From Frankiales bacterium (GTDB lineage: Bacteria > Actinomycetota > Actinomycetes > Mycobacteriales > SCTD01), in NCBI GenBank assembly GCA_025465465.1, contig JAODND010000094.1:1-55321 (forward strand): a DNA stretch of 55,321 bases, in the 5' to 3' direction. This document shows positions 53,378 to 55,321 of this stretch, piece after piece. Position 1 is the stretch's first letter; each line of letters opens with the position of its first letter. Made by a program: the position numbers and the translations under genes. The notes below the pieces were generated by a model that was given only the letters and a program-made list of their open reading frames with translations, had not been told where the DNA came from and searched no databases.

Positions 53378-53920
53378 GTGCGCTCTCGCCTCCTCGTCGT
53401 CACGGCAGCACTGGCCGCCGGAGCCCTCGCTCCGGCGGCCAGTGCCGTTCCGTGGTCCGACGGCAGCACCGCGGTGGCGTTCACGCTGAGCGGTGATCCG
53501 GGCGGGCTCGCCATCTCGGTCGCCGACTCGGCGTTCAGCATCGCGACGACCGGCGCCGGCGCGTCCTCGGTGTCCGGCTCGCTCGGCATCATCACCGTCA
53601 CCGATCCGCGCGGCTCGCTGGCCGCCACCTGGACCGCCACCGTCTCCGCGACGGACTTCATCACCGGCACCGGCACCGCCGACGAGACCGTCGTGAGGTC
53701 CGGCATCAGCTACAGCTCTGGGCCGGGCAGTGCGCTCGCCGGGCAGGTCGGTGCGATGGCGCCCAGCCTGCGCGCGTCGCTGGGATCGTCGGCTGCGGCG
53801 GCGAGGTGGACAGGGGTCGGCGACAGCACCGTCACCTGGAACCCGACGCTGACGTTTGCCCTGCTCGCGTCGCAGGTGGCGGGCACCTATGCCGGCGCAA
53901 TCACCCACTCGGTGGCCTGA
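53378..53920 (+). CDS. Secreted WxL-like beta-sandwich protein, copy 3
   Basis: A 180-residue exported paralogue of copy 2: signal MRSRLLVVTAALAAGALAPA, then SVSGSLGIITVTDPRGSLAA, TWTATVSATDFITGTGTADE and ASQVAGTYAGAITHSVA. It starts 19 nt after copy 2. The GTG start is odd: AAGGAGG (53370-53376) is almost adjacent, closer than the usual 5-9 nt, which may reduce initiation; no better in-frame start preserves the signal peptide. The tandem pair points to recent duplication. Confidence 0.8.
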   Translation: MRSRLLVVTAALAAGALAPAASAVPWSDGSTAVAFTLSGDPGGLAISVADSAFSIATTGAGASSVSGSLGIITVTDPRGSLAATWTATVSATDFITGTGTADETVVRSGISYSSGPGSALAGQVGAMAPSLRASLGSSAAAARWTGVGDSTVTWNPTLTFALLASQVAGTYAGAITHSVA

Positions 53921-53950
53921 TCCGAGGTGAACAGCCACTACAAAGACGGG

Positions 53951-54952
53951 ATGCGCCTTCGTACCCTGCTTGCGACGACGGCGGTCCTTGCCGCGCTGGC
54001 CCCGGCCACGTCCCACGCGGCCGCGACCGACAGTGGTTTGGGCATCCGGCTGCTGGACGCGCCCACCGCCTTGCGCAACGACCCACGCGCCCGGATCTAC
54101 ATCATCGACCACGTGGTCGCGGGCACCGTCCTCACGCGGCACGTCGGCGTCAGCGACAACACCGACAAGCCGCTGAGAGCGGCGCTGTATGTCGGAGGCG
54201 CCAGCATCGACAAGGGTTCCTTCTTTCCCTCCGAGCGCGGGACGCCCTCGGAGCTCGGTTCCTGGTCAACGGTGACGCCGAGCTCCGCCTCGCTGCAGCC
54301 ACGGCAGAGCGCGACCGCTGAGGTGAAGATCCGGGTGCCGAAGGACGCGTCGGACGGGGAGCGGTACGGCGTGATCTGGGCAGAACTGCCGCCCATCGGC
54401 GGTGCCGTCAAGACCGTCAACCGCGTCGGCATCCGCATCTATCTGTCGGTCGGCAACGGCCCGGCCCCGAAGTCGGACTTCACCGTCACACAGCTGCAGG
54501 CGCAGCGGACCTCAGACGGCATCCCTGCAGTGATCGCGCAGGTGCGCAACACCGGCCAGCGGGCCCTGGACATGAACGGCTCGCTGAGCCTCACGAACGG
54601 ACCTGGTGGGCTGTCCGCCGGTCCGTTCCCCGCCACTCTCGGCACCACCCTCGGCATCGGGCAGACCGAACCGGTCAAGGTGGTCCTGCCGCAGGCGATC
54701 ACGGGTGGCCCCTGGACGGCGAAGCTCACCTTGCAGTCCGACCAGATCAGCCATGCCGTCACCGCCACGATCACGTTCCCCGCAGCGGGGAAGACGGCGC
54801 CACCGGTCAAGGCAGTCCCGGCGACGAAGGAGAAGGGGTTCGCCGTGTTCGCCACGATCGCGGGCGTGCTCATCGGGCTGCTCGCACTCGGGTTGTTCCT
54901 GCTGCTCTGGCGTCGGCGCCGCGACAAGAAGGACGAGCCCGAGACCGGTTGA
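53951..54952 (+). CDS. Membrane-anchored DUF916/WxLIP-like surface protein
   Basis: A 333-residue protein with a signal peptide (MRLRTLLATTAVLAALAPAT). The first Ig-like domain (residues ~25-160: VVAGTVLTRHVGVSDNTDKP, then VKIRVPKDASDGERYGVIW) has the pattern of the DUF916 WxL-interacting domain. A second domain follows (DFTVTQLQAQ, AQVRNTGQRALDMNGSL). The C-terminus has one membrane helix (VFATIAGVLIGLLALGLFLL) and a basic cytoplasmic tail, RRRRDKK. It probably holds the three small secreted paralogues at the surface. ATG 53951 gives the best signal peptide; GTG 53927 is possible. Confidence 0.8.
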   Translation: MRLRTLLATTAVLAALAPATSHAAATDSGLGIRLLDAPTALRNDPRARIYIIDHVVAGTVLTRHVGVSDNTDKPLRAALYVGGASIDKGSFFPSERGTPSELGSWSTVTPSSASLQPRQSATAEVKIRVPKDASDGERYGVIWAELPPIGGAVKTVNRVGIRIYLSVGNGPAPKSDFTVTQLQAQRTSDGIPAVIAQVRNTGQRALDMNGSLSLTNGPGGLSAGPFPATLGTTLGIGQTEPVKVVLPQAITGGPWTAKLTLQSDQISHAVTATITFPAAGKTAPPVKAVPATKEKGFAVFATIAGVLIGLLALGLFLLLWRRRRDKKDEPETG

Positions 54953-54958
54953 TCGAGG

Positions 54959-55210
54959 TCAGGCGGGCTCGTGCAGCGCGGCGAACGCCTCCGGTGAGCA
55001 GGTGTAGTAGCCGCCGTCGGGCTTGCGCACGATCCAGTCGCCGGGCTGGGCACGTTGCGGTCCGCGGTCGCCGGGAACCAGGATCGCCATGCTGCCGTCC
55101 GGGCCTTCCTCCACCGCGCCGTCGCACCACAGCGCGAGGTCGGCCGCCACGGCCTGCTCGTCGAAGTGCAGGGCCAGCACCTCGTCGGGTTCCTGCGGGG
55201 TCAGGCTCAT
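54959..55210 (-). CDS. Small hypothetical protein with GDWIVRKPDGGYY motif
   Basis: An 83-residue cytoplasmic protein. The C-terminal half, QPGDWIVRKPDGGYYTCSPE followed by AFAALHEP, resembles a small domain common in phage and actinobacterial hypothetical proteins (GDWI...G-[EG]-[FY]-Y-x-C-x-P). The role is unknown. ATG 55210 has only a distant GGGGG upstream; GTG 55243 is an alternative. It is convergent with the surface-anchor gene, 6 nt apart. No other phage gene is near. Confidence 0.65.
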   Translation of the reverse strand: MSLTPQEPDEVLALHFDEQAVAADLALWCDGAVEEGPDGSMAILVPGDRGPQRAQPGDWIVRKPDGGYYTCSPEAFAALHEPA

Positions 55211-55268
55211 CCTCTGGGTGTGCCCCCACCGGACCCGGGTCACTCGGCTCGCGACGCTTGCTTTCGCG

Positions 55269-55291
55269 GAACCGCCGGCGAGCCGGCGTTC
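55269..55291. other. GC-rich hairpin near right edge
   Basis: GAAC-C-GCCGGC (55269-55279) pairs with GCCGGC-GTTC (55282-55291) around a 2-nt loop with one bulged C. No U-run follows within the window. It may be part of a terminator or an intergenic repeat, but the sequence ends too soon to judge. Confidence 0.3.
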
Positions 55292-55321
55292 TTCGCTGTC
55301 ACCGGCACTGCGTCTTCGCAG

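Noticed and set aside
54959..55210. Prophage edge
   Set aside because: The small protein has a phage-like motif, but no integrase, attachment site or other phage gene is nearby.

Overview
The window comes from the chromosome of a high-GC actinomycete, probably Nocardioides-like. The evidence is very strong G/C bias at third codon positions, many GTG starts, 4-nt ATGA/GTGA gene overlaps, leaderless starts placed 6-7 nt after an xANNNT -10 box, and actinobacterial families such as SCO6745 and the partner-switch regulators. No rRNA, tRNA, CRISPR array, intact insertion sequence or phage module was seen. The genus is an inference.

Layout. (a) 1-15.6 kb is dominated by signalling. It holds the tail of a probable family-2 glycosyltransferase, three c-di-GMP genes (two GGDEF, one GGDEF-EAL), two STAS proteins, two HATPase anti-sigma-type kinases and a SpoIIE-type PP2C phosphatase. 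Interspersed are a polyprenyl-phosphate sugar transferase, a lipoprotein with a DsrE protein, two very small genes, an aldehyde dehydrogenase, an M14 peptidase lipoprotein, an MFS exporter and a hemerythrin protein. (b) 15.6-25.5 kb is a minus-strand catabolic block. In transcription order it encodes a flavin monooxygenase, a sugar-type ABC importer, an acetoacetyl-CoA-synthetase-like ligase, a TetR regulator, an acyl-CoA dehydrogenase and an APH-type kinase; the last four junctions are tightly packed. The kinase/dehydrogenase/ligase trio suggests phosphorylation-dependent catabolism of a 4-oxo or 4-hydroxy acid. (c) 25.8-36.6 kb is one giant secreted RTX-repeat protein of about 3,590 residues. 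(d) 36.6-40.6 kb holds an SRPBCC-ArsR-SRPBCC operon with a clear promoter and operator, an SDR-TetR pair under a 15-bp palindrome, and an SCO6745-family protein. (e) 40.7-46.3 kb encodes secreted proteins: an Asp-box/Fn3 protein, a small duplicated-motif protein, a DxNGD protein and a subtilisin-like protease ending in nine SSAWN repeats. (f) 46.4-50.5 kb has a second c-di-GMP pair (PAS-GGDEF-EAL and a membrane GGDEL protein). (g) 50.5-52.1 kb is a TetR gene divergent from an AurF-like di-iron oxygenase across a four-box GTATAC operator. (h) 52.1-55 kb has three tandem paralogous secreted proteins followed by a membrane-anchored DUF916/WxLIP-like protein, resembling the WxL surface-complex clusters of Firmicutes.

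The most interesting candidates are the WxL-like cluster, the APH/ACAD/ligase catabolic block, the SSAWN-tailed protease lying 10 nt ahead of a c-di-GMP enzyme, the shared divergent -10 element at 5200-5206, and the GTATAC operator.
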